Assembly (NCBI RefSeq): GCF_900103665.1
Contig: NZ_FNGY01000007.1
Coordinates: 124,001 to 188,000, forward strand
Direction: 5' to 3'
Length of the DNA stretch: 64,000 nucleotides
From: Pedobacter steynii
GTDB lineage: Bacteria > Bacteroidota > Bacteroidia > Sphingobacteriales > Sphingobacteriaceae
The translations under genes and the position numbers were made by a program. The notes below the pieces were generated by a model. It had not been told where the DNA came from. It did not search any database and saw only the letters and a program-made list of their open reading frames with translations. Positions 25,940-34,899 of this stretch are shown one piece after another. Positions within the stretch are counted from its first letter, which is position 1. The number at the start of each line of letters is the position of its first letter.

Positions 25940-26827
25940 TTATCCTTTTTTGTTCAACAACTCTGTCAGCACTTTAATCTTTTCATCCTGCTGTTTTAGT
26001 CGTTCCATGTTTTGTTTTTCCTGATTTTTTAACTTTTGCTCATTTTCATTGTTTCTCTTATTCAATTCAATTAGATGCAAAGTCAGTTCTTCTATCTTTT
26101 GCAATAGCTTAATTTGAAAATCGCCAACTTCCAGACCAGAAGTCTTCATTTCATTAGCTGATGGGATACCTGGGAGATGGTTCTTTATTTTCACAAAACA
26201 CTCAACACTATCCAGTTGCAACAACTTATAATCCTCATTAAACACAAAATCAGCACCTGCAGCTACAGATATTTTTAATTCTTTTGCGTGTATATTTCCA
26301 GCAACCGTAAGTTTCGCGTCTGGCGTTGAAGTACCAATCCCAACATTTCCACCCATAGCTACAAACGTTCCGTCTGTCTTCATTCCAAAGTACTTCGAAG
26401 TCCAGGTTCCATCAACACCAAACATGTTATTGAAACCGCCTTGAGAATACAATACCGAAGAATTTGAAAATGGAGAATTCGAATTGGTGATAACTGTTGT
26501 TGCCACCCTAGCCTCACCACCTACATCTAATTTGTAAATAGGATTAAGTATACCAATACCAACATTGTTTGTAAACCTTACGTTTCCAACATCCGCATTG
26601 ATGACCAGATTTTCTCCGTCATGTTGCATATATCCCACTCTTGATGAATTTCCAGCATTTTTGAAAGACAAATAGGAATTGCCCAGTAGTGCCAGGCCTT
26701 CGTTTCCCGTGTTGATAGATATTCTGTTAGAAGTTGTACTTCCATTGTCCGTTACACTCTGCAGTGTTTGTGCATCCGTCTTAAAAGCCAAAACCGTTAA
26801 GACAAAAATTAAAATTGTACTTCTCAT
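25940..26827 (-). CDS. Tail-fibre-like exported protein, paralog 4
   Basis: A 295-residue protein with signal peptide (ending FKTDAQ). Its N-terminal half has fibre-type beta repeats (NVGIGILNPIYKLDVGGEARVATTVI, GGNVGIGTSTPDAKLTVAGNIHAKELKI) rather than a globular domain. The C-terminal module is the most divergent of the set: ADFVFNEDYKLL replaces WPDYVF. It ends in a long Lys/Gln/Glu coiled coil. The start overlaps the stop of paralog 5 by four bases. Confidence 0.72.
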   Translation of the reverse strand: MRSTILIFVLTVLAFKTDAQTLQSVTDNGSTTSNRISINTGNEGLALLGNSYLSFKNAGNSSRVGYMQHDGENLVINADVGNVRFTNNVGIGILNPIYKLDVGGEARVATTVITNSNSPFSNSSVLYSQGGFNNMFGVDGTWTSKYFGMKTDGTFVAMGGNVGIGTSTPDAKLTVAGNIHAKELKISVAAGADFVFNEDYKLLQLDSVECFVKIKNHLPGIPSANEMKTSGLEVGDFQIKLLQKIEELTLHLIELNKRNNENEQKLKNQEKQNMERLKQQDEKIKVLTELLNKKG

Positions 26828-27462
26828 TTACGTTTCTTCAATTGGTCTATTTCCTTTTGCTGACGGATCAGATGCAAGGTCAGTTCCTCTATCTTTTGCA
26901 GTAGCTTCGCATTCATTTCTCCAACGTCAATCCCATTGGCTTTTACCTCAGAAGCAGTAGGAACACCAGGTAAATGACCATTCTCATTAATAAATTTCTC
27001 TGTTTCGGATAAAGCTGGTAGTGTGTAAGATTTAGCAAACACATAATCCGGCCAGGCGGTACTCAACTGTACTTTGATCGATTCAGCGATCATATTGCCT
27101 GCAACAGCTAGTTTATATCCTTTGGTATCTTCGGTACCGATGCCCACCTTACCATCAATTTCTAACAACACTCTGCTCCATGGCGTACTTGGGCTATTAT
27201 TAGTTTTTCTGAAAAATAGTTGCTGGTTAAAAAAACTACCAGCAAACTGCATCGCATAGTTATTGGTTGTATTACTATGCCTCACATCCAACAAATGCCA
27301 CCAACTCGAGGCACCAGCAGGAAAGTTTACGGGAGCAATTGCTTCAAAAAAACCCGAAACCGCTCCGGCATTTCCCTGAAGTCCTGCATCGTCTCTATGT
27401 TGCGCAACAAGACTTAATGGCAATAGTGTTGCCATTAAAATAATTTTAAACGAATTTTTCAT
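26824..27462 (-). CDS. Tail-fibre-like exported protein, paralog 5
   Basis: About 212 residues from the ATG at 27462, which places a proper signal peptide first (MKNSFKIILMATLLPLSLVAQ). A short pyocin-knob-like N-terminal domain (GAVSGFFEAIAPVNFPAGASSWWHLLDVRHS) precedes the shared module (AGNMIAESIKVQLSTAWPDYVFAKSY, HLPGVPTASEV, MNAKLLQKIEELTLHLI). Its last 26 residues are the same as in paralog 3. Confidence 0.73.
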   Translation of the reverse strand: MKNSFKIILMATLLPLSLVAQHRDDAGLQGNAGAVSGFFEAIAPVNFPAGASSWWHLLDVRHSNTTNNYAMQFAGSFFNQQLFFRKTNNSPSTPWSRVLLEIDGKVGIGTEDTKGYKLAVAGNMIAESIKVQLSTAWPDYVFAKSYTLPALSETEKFINENGHLPGVPTASEVKANGIDVGEMNAKLLQKIEELTLHLIRQQKEIDQLKKRK

Positions 27463-27497
27463 ATTTAAGAGCATAAAATAATTGGACAAGAAAACGC

Positions 27498-28442
27498 TTA
27501 CTCTGGTTTCGATTTCGAATAATGTTCTTCCAGTTTTTTAATACGGATCTCCTGATCCTGGTTTTGTTTTTCTTTCTGAATTAAATGTAAAGTGAGTTCT
27601 TCAATCTTCTGTAAAAGCTTAGCATTCATCTCTCCCAGATCAATTCCATTTGCTTTCACCTCTGAAGCTGAAGGAATTCCCGGCAGATGGCCGTTTTCCT
27701 TAATAAACCTTTCCGTATCCGAAAGATCCGAAAGCTGATAAGATTTCGCAAAAACATAATCTGGCCAGGCTGGAAGTATTTGCACTTTGACCGATTCTGC
27801 GATAATGCCACCTTTCACTGCCAGCTTATATCCGTTCGTATCTTGCGTTCCTATGCCAACGCTAGCCCCAAAAAAATTAAATGTCCCGCCGGAAAAATAT
27901 GCAGCGTTACTATGAGATATTCCCTGTGAATTCACATAACTATCGATACTTGTTTTAAAAGTATGGTTAATAGAAGTTGAATTGCTTACATTCATTTCTA
28001 CATAAGTGATCGGATTTGCCACACCATCATACACCAGGGGACTAACCTCATAATTACTATTATAATAATAAGTTGCATTTCCTTTAAGCCAGATGATAAT
28101 TCTCTTGTAATTATTTACGGCAGTCACATCTTTCCAACCTGCGATAAACGAGGTATATCCTTGCCTGATGTCTGCATTGATAAAACTTGCCTGATGCCCG
28201 CCGCTGCTGGTATGAAACGTAAACTTTGACATTAAGGAACCCAGCCATGCCACATCCGTATGAACATTTGATCTTCCGAGAAACAACTCCGTTGGAACAT
28301 TACTATCCCAACCACCATCAGTAAAAATTACCGGATAGAATTTCGTTCCCTCCCCATTGACCTTAAAACTTCCGGTAAGGGCCCTACCGTAGGATATCAG
28401 CGAAAAGAAGCTGATAAAAATGATTGCACTAAGAGTTTTCAT
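27498..28442 (-). CDS. Tail-fibre-like exported protein, paralog 6
   Basis: A 314-residue protein with signal-like N-terminus (MKTLSAIIFISFFSLISYG). Its N-terminal domain (KFYPVIFTDGGWDSNVPTELFLGRSNVH, IIIWLKGNATYYYNSNYEVSPLVYDG) is related to that of paralog 11, which lies 10 kb away. The shared module and a charged coiled coil follow (ESVKVQILPAWPDYVFAKSYQL, HLPGIPSASEV, LLQKIEELTLHLIQKEK). Confidence 0.74.
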   Translation of the reverse strand: MKTLSAIIFISFFSLISYGRALTGSFKVNGEGTKFYPVIFTDGGWDSNVPTELFLGRSNVHTDVAWLGSLMSKFTFHTSSGGHQASFINADIRQGYTSFIAGWKDVTAVNNYKRIIIWLKGNATYYYNSNYEVSPLVYDGVANPITYVEMNVSNSTSINHTFKTSIDSYVNSQGISHSNAAYFSGGTFNFFGASVGIGTQDTNGYKLAVKGGIIAESVKVQILPAWPDYVFAKSYQLSDLSDTERFIKENGHLPGIPSASEVKANGIDLGEMNAKLLQKIEELTLHLIQKEKQNQDQEIRIKKLEEHYSKSKPE

Positions 28443-28446
28443 ATGC

Positions 28447-29499
28447 TTATTTGTTGTTTTTTAATTCCAATTCTACCACTCTTTTCCTGAGCTGCTCGTT
28501 GTCCTTTTTCATTTCGATCATATACAGGGTCAGCTCTTCTATCTTTTCCAATAATTTCGCGTTCATAGTCCCCAGTTCAACGCCATTCGTTTTCACCTCT
28601 GAAGCGGAAGGAATCCCTGGCAAATGCCCGTTTTTATGAATAAACTGTTCCGTATCTGAAAGATCCGGAAGCCGGTAAGATTTTGCAAAAACATAGTCAG
28701 GCCAGTTGGCCGTTTCTACCTTGATCTCATGCGCCCGAATTTTTCCATTAACCGATAGTTTTTCTTTTGGCGTACTCGTGCCTAGTCCTAAATCACCTGT
28801 ACTCGTTAATACAGCCAATAAATTAAGGTTTGATCCACCGGTGCCGGCTAAGGTCACACCGTTCGCAGGATTTGAATCTGAGGTACCGAAGAAATTAAAG
28901 CCACCGAAAGTAAATTCCATGTAGGAAGTCCTGTCGCTTAATGGTCTGTTAAAAATCCCGGTCGTTCCCGTAAAATCTATATTGTATCCTACTCCACCAT
29001 AATTTCCGCCACTATGTCCAATTTTTGCTCCCCTAAGGTTACCCGCATTATAGCCTGACCACTGTACGTCTCCATTCACATCAAGGTCTACAGTTGGATT
29101 TACTTTATTTACACCTATTTTGCCATCGTAATTTATGGTTAAACGCGCATCAGATAAACGTGCTGAATTTGCATTCGCCTCCCCGTTATTCAGAAGGTGG
29201 ATCTTACCTCTCGCAGAGTGGTCCAGTCTTTCAAATACCAAAGCAGATTTTCGATATAAAATATTATTATTCTCCAGGTAACCAAAATGTACACCACTAA
29301 ACTGCCCGAGATTTAACTGGTATCCGACTGACATAAAATCGTTTGCCGGTGTTCTTACCTCCAATGCCTTTAAAGGGTTTGTGGTCCCTATACCGACGTT
29401 TCCGGTAAGATCAAGCTTATTGTCCTGCGCCATAGCGCTATTCCAACCCGGAATTGCCGATAGAATGACAAAAGAGAGTGGAAGAAGGCGTTTTTTCAT
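28447..29499 (-). CDS. Tail-fibre-like exported protein, paralog 7
   Basis: About 350 residues from the ATG at 29499, where a signal peptide begins (MKKRLLPLSFVILSAIPGWNSAMAQ). The long N-terminal part has several fibre-type turns (GNVGIGTTNPLKALEVRTP, GKIGVNKVNPTVDLDVNG, GDLGLGTSTPKEKLSVNGKIRAHEIKV). The shared module has NWPDYVFAKSYRL, HLPGIPSASEV and LLEKIEELTLYMIEMKK. It is the first of the seven paralogs after the F-like gene, with a 109-base gap. Confidence 0.74.
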   Translation of the reverse strand: MKKRLLPLSFVILSAIPGWNSAMAQDNKLDLTGNVGIGTTNPLKALEVRTPANDFMSVGYQLNLGQFSGVHFGYLENNNILYRKSALVFERLDHSARGKIHLLNNGEANANSARLSDARLTINYDGKIGVNKVNPTVDLDVNGDVQWSGYNAGNLRGAKIGHSGGNYGGVGYNIDFTGTTGIFNRPLSDRTSYMEFTFGGFNFFGTSDSNPANGVTLAGTGGSNLNLLAVLTSTGDLGLGTSTPKEKLSVNGKIRAHEIKVETANWPDYVFAKSYRLPDLSDTEQFIHKNGHLPGIPSASEVKTNGVELGTMNAKLLEKIEELTLYMIEMKKDNEQLRKRVVELELKNNK

Positions 29500-29608
29500 G
29501 AAAGCGTTTATTTTGATGATTTGAGTTAAATACAAAGAGCTACACTCCGCGTATAAAGATATAGATTATTGCTACAATGAATCAAAAATTACTTTAAATA
29601 AAAATAAG

Positions 29609-30748
29609 TTAAAAACTATTGCTCATCTGGAACATTGGAAGGTACATTGCAATCAGAATTACACCTACTACCAGACCTAAAAAGATAATGATCAATGGTT
29701 CCAGCAGACTACTAATGGTATTGGTCCGATATTCCACTTCTTCCGTATACTGTGAAGCAATCTTTTCGAAGAAATAGTCCATCCTGTTTACCTCTTCCCC
29801 CACCTTAATCAACTGGATCATTTTTGCGGGATAAAAGGGAAATGAAGCCAGGCTCTTGTGCAGAGACTCTCCCTGAAGAATATCCTGTTCTACCTTTAAC
29901 AATGAGCTCTCAATCGGATAATAACTGATCATCTGCCTTACCAGCGCGATAGAACGCAACAAAGGCGTATCCGTACTCACCAATAAACGCATCGTATTGG
30001 CAAACCTGGCCAGGTATATTTTTCTGACGATATCTCCCACCACCGGAATCTTTAGCAGCAGACCGGAAGATATTTTTCTAAACCACTCACTCCTTCTCTT
30101 CAGGAAATAAACAACAGTAACCGCAATAATAAATAGCAGGAATAAACTAAAATACCGGTCAAACCAATTCGAGAAACTGATAATTGCCCCGGTAATCCAG
30201 GGCAGTTTACCCCCAAAGCGGAGAAAGACATCGGCAAACATAGGCACCACAAATTTGATCATAAAAAATACCGCACCGAGCGAAGAAAGCAATACGATAG
30301 CAGGATAGGTCACTGCACTGACAATCTTCCTTCTCTGCTGAATTTTACTCTTATAATACTTCGACAAATCGGTTAAAACCTCACCTAAACGCCCCGTCTC
30401 TTCCCCGATCCTGATGCTGTAAAATTCATAATCACTAAATTGCCCCGTTTCTTTTAAGGCCTCCGAGAGTGCCAGTCCCGACAATATTCTTGCTCTGATT
30501 CCTTCAAACAATACTTTGTCTTTTGCCTGCTCCTGATCTACAAGGATCAACTCCAGCGCTGTCCGGAGATCTATTCCGGAAAGCAACAAAGTACTGAGTT
30601 CTACATATAAACTTTCTTTCTTTTTATCAGGTACCTGTTTACTTCCAAAACTAATGTCCTTGTTAAGAAATGCAAACAAATCATTGCCCTCCGGTTTAGC
30701 ATCCGGACGCTTCTTTTTCTGGTATTGTGAGATATCTATTGAAGGCAT
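29609..30748 (-). CDS. GspF/PilC-type inner membrane platform protein
   Basis: A 379-residue protein with two GspF domains: residues about 45-165 (SLYVELSTLLLSGIDLRTALELI, FYSIRIGEETGRLGEVLTDLSKYY) and 240-365 (FANTMRLLVSTDTPLLRSIALVRQMI, MIQLIKVGEEVNRMDYFFEKIASQYTEEVE). It has three membrane helices, the last at the C-terminus (LLEPLIIIFLGLVVGVILIAMYLPMF). It is the platform around which pseudopilin subunits are added. The gene is two bases after the J-like pseudopilin gene. Confidence 0.93.
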   Translation of the reverse strand: MPSIDISQYQKKKRPDAKPEGNDLFAFLNKDISFGSKQVPDKKKESLYVELSTLLLSGIDLRTALELILVDQEQAKDKVLFEGIRARILSGLALSEALKETGQFSDYEFYSIRIGEETGRLGEVLTDLSKYYKSKIQQRRKIVSAVTYPAIVLLSSLGAVFFMIKFVVPMFADVFLRFGGKLPWITGAIISFSNWFDRYFSLFLLFIIAVTVVYFLKRRSEWFRKISSGLLLKIPVVGDIVRKIYLARFANTMRLLVSTDTPLLRSIALVRQMISYYPIESSLLKVEQDILQGESLHKSLASFPFYPAKMIQLIKVGEEVNRMDYFFEKIASQYTEEVEYRTNTISSLLEPLIIIFLGLVVGVILIAMYLPMFQMSNSF

Positions 30749-30750
30749 AA

Positions 30751-31224
30751 TTATTGGAATAGGTCCTTTGCACTATATGTTTTCTGATAATAAAGTGAAA
30801 TTGCCTGTTTGTCAATTTCTGTTTCAAAGCTACACTGATCTACCGGACTACCCTCCACAGCGGCCTCATTCTCAAATAAAAAGTTAAGTTTATCAATTTT
30901 TAGCTTAAAGGTATCTGTTCTCAGGGAAAACTGATCACGAAGGAGGTACGCATTGTTAAAATTGTAATTAACAACACCTCCTTCCATTTCTAAAGCCAAC
31001 CCATCGGGAACTTTAACAATCTTTCTTGCTTTAAGGAAGTCCTGCTTCAATAGTTTGTCGGCGGTAATAAAAGTCGCTATCCGATCTTGCTTTCTGGTAA
31101 AGTTAAGGTATGATCCACTTATAATCCTATAAGCCGTAAAAGTAATCGCAATAGCTATTGCGGCGATCAACATCGCTATGGTTACTTCCATCAAAGTAAA
31201 AGCAGGCAATTTTTTATTTAGCAT
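30751..31224 (-). CDS. Minor pseudopilin (GspJ-like position)
   Basis: A 157-residue protein with leader MLNKKLPA, predicted cleavage before FTLMEVTIAMLIAAIAIAITFTAYR, and Glu at +5. Ala replaces the usual Gly at -1. The C-terminal domain is beta-rich (GLALEMEGGVVNYNFNNAYLLRD). Position after the I- and K-like genes fits GspJ/PilW. It overlaps the preceding pseudopilin gene by 11 bases, so the two are translationally coupled. Confidence 0.82.
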   Translation of the reverse strand: MLNKKLPAFTLMEVTIAMLIAAIAIAITFTAYRIISGSYLNFTRKQDRIATFITADKLLKQDFLKARKIVKVPDGLALEMEGGVVNYNFNNAYLLRDQFSLRTDTFKLKIDKLNFLFENEAAVEGSPVDQCSFETEIDKQAISLYYQKTYSAKDLFQ

Positions 31225-31579
31225 CGTCCCTCCCTTTCCTTACAATCCGCCTTGACTTTCCAATTTCTTTCCCATGTTCTATAGCAGAGACGCTAATCTG
31301 TAACAGATCCGGATCAGTCCCATAAGGCAGCACTGTTTTTTGAAAAACAATACTGTCAATTTTAACGGTTTCATCAGTCCAGTTGTGTTGAGTTAAAGAC
31401 TCCTGGATGATCCCCGAACTGAGCGATCTGACCTGTTGCTGTTTCACTGATGCTGAGGAACCAATCACCTTGGTGAAAATTCCTGTTGCCAGTACAAAAA
31501 CGATCATAATGATCACCATCGCTACGATCACCTCCAAAAGTGTGGAAGCTTTTAAGGTACCCGGTTTCAATTTAGCCAC
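31214..31579 (-). CDS. Minor pseudopilin (GspI/PilV-like)
   Basis: A 121-residue protein with leader MAKLKPGTLKA, predicted cleavage before STLLEVIVAMVIIMIVFVLATGIF, Glu at +5 and Ala at -1. The small C-terminal domain (SGIIQESLTQHNWTDETVKIDSIVFQKTVLP) fits GspI/PilV. The gene overlaps both neighbours (13 bases with the large K-like gene, 11 with the J-like gene). Confidence 0.82.
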   Translation of the reverse strand: MAKLKPGTLKASTLLEVIVAMVIIMIVFVLATGIFTKVIGSSASVKQQQVRSLSSGIIQESLTQHNWTDETVKIDSIVFQKTVLPYGTDPDLLQISVSAIEHGKEIGKSRRIVRKGRDDAK

Positions 31580-32805
31580 TTTAAAATCCTCCTTTCCGGG
31601 GTTCCCCTTTTGAACATCATTGAGCTCAGGTAATATTTACTTAGCAAGTTACGGTTCAGTGTAATGTCAATGAGGTAATTTTCATAGAGTGTAGACGGCG
31701 TCTGCATGATAAAGCGTTTTGCATACACTTTTCCATAAACAGTAATGCCTCTTTCCATTTTAATGTAACCGGTTGCAAAGACTTCCCCTCTTAAATGGCT
31801 CTTTTCTCCAATGGAAATCATCGTCTGCAAGTCAGTTCTCTTCTTCTCATAGCTCAACAGGACACCCGAAAATGTGACCCCTTTTCCAATACTAATCTTA
31901 GATTGTATTTTACTTTCCGCCGACTTAAAAACGCCGGCAAAAGAAGGATAACCGAAAGCACAATCTTTGCCAATCACAATAGAATCTCTTGCAAAAAGCT
32001 GACATGTCCCCTTAAATCCTGAGGCGACAATAATGGCTGGTGCATAAACCTGAACATCCTCAAAAACCGCTGTAGCAGAGATATTGACTATCGTATCCGA
32101 AACCAGTATAATTTTCCCTTTAAGTTTAACGTCGGTTATTTCCTGTTGATCCGGTGTCAACTTATACAGCAGCACAGGATTAAAAAAAGAATTCGACACG
32201 GAATCTCTGACATTAAAGACTGCCCCCTCCTCCACATTGAATTTTTTTTCAATATCTCCTAATAAGGTCTCATTCAAAGGAGGAACACCTCTGCTGCTTT
32301 CCGTAATTTTGCCTTTAATCAGCTCTTTACCTTCATAGGGTTTGCCGTCCACATAAGATTGTTTGAGTCCTGATTTAGGCAATTCTCCATCACCAATAAG
32401 CTGGGTTTTTCCGCTTAGCGAAAGCGGGCGATCTTCATCGGCCAGATAAATCACGTTAGGATCCAGGAAAGTTGTACCGGCAAAAAAACTGCGTTTCAGT
32501 GTATCTTTCAACTCAAATGCTTTCACAAGACCCAGCTCGTAAACACCCCAGATTTCTTTTCTTAAAACCAGGCTGTCTTTCTGCTCTTCAAACAAGTCCG
32601 AAACCTGATCCTTATCGTAAGCACTGAATCCTTCAGAAAGCAATATTTCTGTGCCCGAGCTCGTGTTAACAAGTAATTTATCAAACCTGACCTTTTTCTG
32701 AACCTCCAACCGGTAATAAAAAGCAATCGTTAATAAGGATGCAGAAATCATTGCAATCAGCAGAGAAACGATAACCACGATGTACAAGGTGGAGGCTTTA
32801 AGCAT
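31567..32805 (-). CDS. Large K-like pseudopilin with beta-helix domain
   Basis: A 412-residue protein with a prepilin-like N-terminus: leader MLKA, then STLYIVVIVSLLIAMISASLLTIAFYY. At mature position +5 there is Ile, not Glu, as in GspK, whose lack of Glu5 suits a tip subunit. The large exported part ends in repeated short strands (VNISATAVFEDVQVYAPAIIVASGF, QSKISIGKGVTFSGVLLSYEKK, TMISIGEKSHLRGEVFATGYIKMERGITVYGKVYAKRF), like bactofilin or polymer-forming beta-helices. Position with I- and J-like genes supports a tip complex. Confidence 0.75.
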   Translation of the reverse strand: MLKASTLYIVVIVSLLIAMISASLLTIAFYYRLEVQKKVRFDKLLVNTSSGTEILLSEGFSAYDKDQVSDLFEEQKDSLVLRKEIWGVYELGLVKAFELKDTLKRSFFAGTTFLDPNVIYLADEDRPLSLSGKTQLIGDGELPKSGLKQSYVDGKPYEGKELIKGKITESSRGVPPLNETLLGDIEKKFNVEEGAVFNVRDSVSNSFFNPVLLYKLTPDQQEITDVKLKGKIILVSDTIVNISATAVFEDVQVYAPAIIVASGFKGTCQLFARDSIVIGKDCAFGYPSFAGVFKSAESKIQSKISIGKGVTFSGVLLSYEKKRTDLQTMISIGEKSHLRGEVFATGYIKMERGITVYGKVYAKRFIMQTPSTLYENYLIDITLNRNLLSKYYLSSMMFKRGTPERRILKWLN

Positions 32806-32822
32806 GACTCTTTTTTTGCAAA

Positions 32823-33413
32823 TTACTTACTAAAGATTCGCCTGATGAATCCGGGGATAAAGCTTTTATGACTAGCTACTTTCACTTTACCATTTTTATA
32901 AACGATGGTCCTGGTGCTGTCTCCAGTCAAAATTTCCTGTTTCCCGTTTAGCAAGCCATTCTTATATTTTCCTTTTTCAACCGTTCTGCCCAGCGCATCA
33001 TATTTATGATAACGTCCGTTTTTTTTACCGAAATTCCAGGTATAATCTTCACTTAGTTTTCCATCTTCAGTCCAGCTTTTCCAAATACCGGCTTTCAATC
33101 CTTTATGGAAAAAACCTACCTCCTTTAAATTCTTGTTGCTATACCATTCCCTGTAACTACCATGTAGTAATTTCCCACTATATCCACCCTGAGTGATTTG
33201 AATTTTATGTCCGTAGAATGAAAAATATTGGTTATCAGGCTCAACTGGCAGTCCCCTGGTTGGCTTTACATAAGCAACAATGGTCCGGCCTTCCTCGTTT
33301 ACCATAATCTTATGGCTCAATATATCCCCTGGATAGCTCTGTCCGAAGACCTTTCCTGCTAAAAAGATAAAAAGAGCGATCTGAAAAAATACAGTTTGAA
33401 TAGACCTTATCAT
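32823..33413 (-). CDS. Exported MORN-like repeat protein (YwqK type)
   Basis: A 196-residue protein with signal peptide (MIRSIQTVFFQIALFIFLAGKVFGQ). Then come tandem MORN-variant repeats (GSYREWYSNKNLKEVGFFHKG, AGIWKSWTEDGKLSEDYTWNFG, NGRYHKYDALGRTVEKGKYKNG, NGKQEI). Databases often name such proteins YwqK-type antitoxins, but that label is misleading here. It is an exported protein inside the secretion operon, overlapping the C-like gene by four bases. It may be an accessory periplasmic factor; function unknown. Confidence 0.75.
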   Translation of the reverse strand: MIRSIQTVFFQIALFIFLAGKVFGQSYPGDILSHKIMVNEEGRTIVAYVKPTRGLPVEPDNQYFSFYGHKIQITQGGYSGKLLHGSYREWYSNKNLKEVGFFHKGLKAGIWKSWTEDGKLSEDYTWNFGKKNGRYHKYDALGRTVEKGKYKNGLLNGKQEILTGDSTRTIVYKNGKVKVASHKSFIPGFIRRIFSK

Positions 33414-33904
33414 TGTTTTATGTGTTTTTGCTTACCCTGCCAAAAGACCAGGATAGAATCTTTTTTATTTTTAATCAACTTTACTCCTTCTAAAAACTCT
33501 CCTTCAGAAAGCATACGCTCTTTCCCGTTAACGACAACAATTGAAACAATTTTCTTTGTTACCGGATTCACTACATATCCCGAATATTTTATACTGCTCC
33601 AGTTTATTTGAGGTTTGAAAGGTGCAGGTGCAAAGTTTACCGGTTGAGCTGGTACCGCGACAACCTTTGGCTCAGGTGCAACAACACCGAGAAAAGGGTC
33701 TTTATAATTTAGTGCAAGTTTAAAAGTATCCGCTTTTAAGGCGTACTGATCATAGGGTTCCTGCTTTCTTACAACTGGCTGGCTTTTCATCTCATAGTCA
33801 TCATCCATTTGATTAAAAAACACCCTATACAAGATTACTCCCCAAACCACTGCAACCGCACATATCAGCAAATAGGTAAGCTTCTTGTTCTTTCCTACCT
33901 GCAT
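33410..33904 (-). CDS. GspC/PilP-like inner membrane connector
   Basis: A 164-residue protein: short cytoplasmic start, one membrane helix (LTYLLICAVAVVWGVILYRVFF, residues 9-30), a Pro-rich linker, then a small beta domain (INWSSIKYSGYVVNPVTKKIVSIVVVNGKERMLSEGEFLEGVKLIKN). This matches the homology region of GspC/PilP, which touches the secretin N0 domain. The call comes from topology, the YSGYV-x-N-x14-G-x5-EG pattern and operon position. Confidence 0.72.
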   Translation of the reverse strand: MQVGKNKKLTYLLICAVAVVWGVILYRVFFNQMDDDYEMKSQPVVRKQEPYDQYALKADTFKLALNYKDPFLGVVAPEPKVVAVPAQPVNFAPAPFKPQINWSSIKYSGYVVNPVTKKIVSIVVVNGKERMLSEGEFLEGVKLIKNKKDSILVFWQGKQKHIKQ

Positions 33905-33906
33905 AT

Positions 33907-34857
33907 TTATTGAATAATGAAACTCCTTAATTCACTATATGGACCAGGATTACCGGCTTCATCAACAGCCCTAACCGCCCAAAACAACTTTTCTCCAACC
34001 AATCCGTCAACAAAAGAATAAGAAGTTGCCGTCAGTGTTACCGGGAAAGTCTTGTCGTAAGGATCCTTACCATTAGTTTGGTATACATAGAGCATGTATT
34101 TTTTGGCAGTTGCCAATGCTGCCCATTTCAGGTTAACGGGCTTACTAACGACCACATTATTGGCCGGTGAGATCAGCTCGACCTTTGCCGGCGGAGATTT
34201 GTCAAATTTCACATCACGCAACTCAGACCATTTAGATTCGGCAGTATCGTTTTTACCCTGTACCCTCCATTGATAGACCTTCTGCCTGTTAAATACCACA
34301 GTAAATTCCAGATTGGATATCGTTTTGTCTAAGAAAAGCTGACTCTCATCAGCAAAATTATTGGTATCAATCTGCAACCTGTATTTATTTGCACCGTATA
34401 GACTTGACCATTTAAAAATGGCTGAGGCCTCTGTAGTCACCGCATGATTTGCCGGTGCCAGCAGCTGTACCTGTTGTTGTTTTATCGAAGACAAATGAAT
34501 GGTAAAAGAAGCACTGACATAAGCCGTTTTACTACTTCCATTTTCTGCCCTCACCCTCCATTCATACTGACCGGGGTCAAGGGGGAATTTAAACTTATTG
34601 GTCCGGATAACGGTATCCAGGAGTAATCTGGTCGTTTTATCAAAACTTGGGGTCACGAGTTGTAACCGATACTTTAAAGCATCTTCCACTTCTTCCCACC
34701 AAAATGTTTGGTTATAGATGCTGCTCTCGGCACCATTTGAAGGTGCAAGTAACACTACATTTTTTCGATCAATAGACGGCTCGATAAATTCTTTACAACC
34801 GATAAAGAGAATAGCGAACAACAGGGCTATTTTCGAGAGGTTATTTATTTTTAACAT
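33907..34857 (-). CDS. Lipoprotein with fibronectin-III-like repeats
   Basis: A 316-residue protein. The lipoprotein signal is LLFAILFIGCKEF (Cys near residue 21). Three FnIII-like units follow, each starting with a [VL]-x-L-[LI]-[AS]-P-[SA]-N-x motif (VVLLAPSNGA, VQLLAPANHA, VELISPANNV) and holding Y-x-[WF]-x-V-[RQ]-[AG]. It is the first gene of the machine cluster, two bases before the C-like gene. It may be an outer membrane accessory such as a pilotin or surface anchor, but this is inferred from position only. Confidence 0.75.
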   Translation of the reverse strand: MLKINNLSKIALLFAILFIGCKEFIEPSIDRKNVVLLAPSNGAESSIYNQTFWWEEVEDALKYRLQLVTPSFDKTTRLLLDTVIRTNKFKFPLDPGQYEWRVRAENGSSKTAYVSASFTIHLSSIKQQQVQLLAPANHAVTTEASAIFKWSSLYGANKYRLQIDTNNFADESQLFLDKTISNLEFTVVFNRQKVYQWRVQGKNDTAESKWSELRDVKFDKSPPAKVELISPANNVVVSKPVNLKWAALATAKKYMLYVYQTNGKDPYDKTFPVTLTATSYSFVDGLVGEKLFWAVRAVDEAGNPGPYSELRSFIIQ

Positions 34858-34899
34858 AAGGCTATAAATGTAGCTAATCTATCACGACATTACCAAGGT

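Noticed and set aside
32823..33413. Reading the YwqK-like gene as an antitoxin of a toxin-antitoxin pair
   Set aside because: It has a signal peptide and MORN-like repeats and lies inside a secretion operon, with no toxin gene beside it. The antitoxin label is a naming habit for the repeat.
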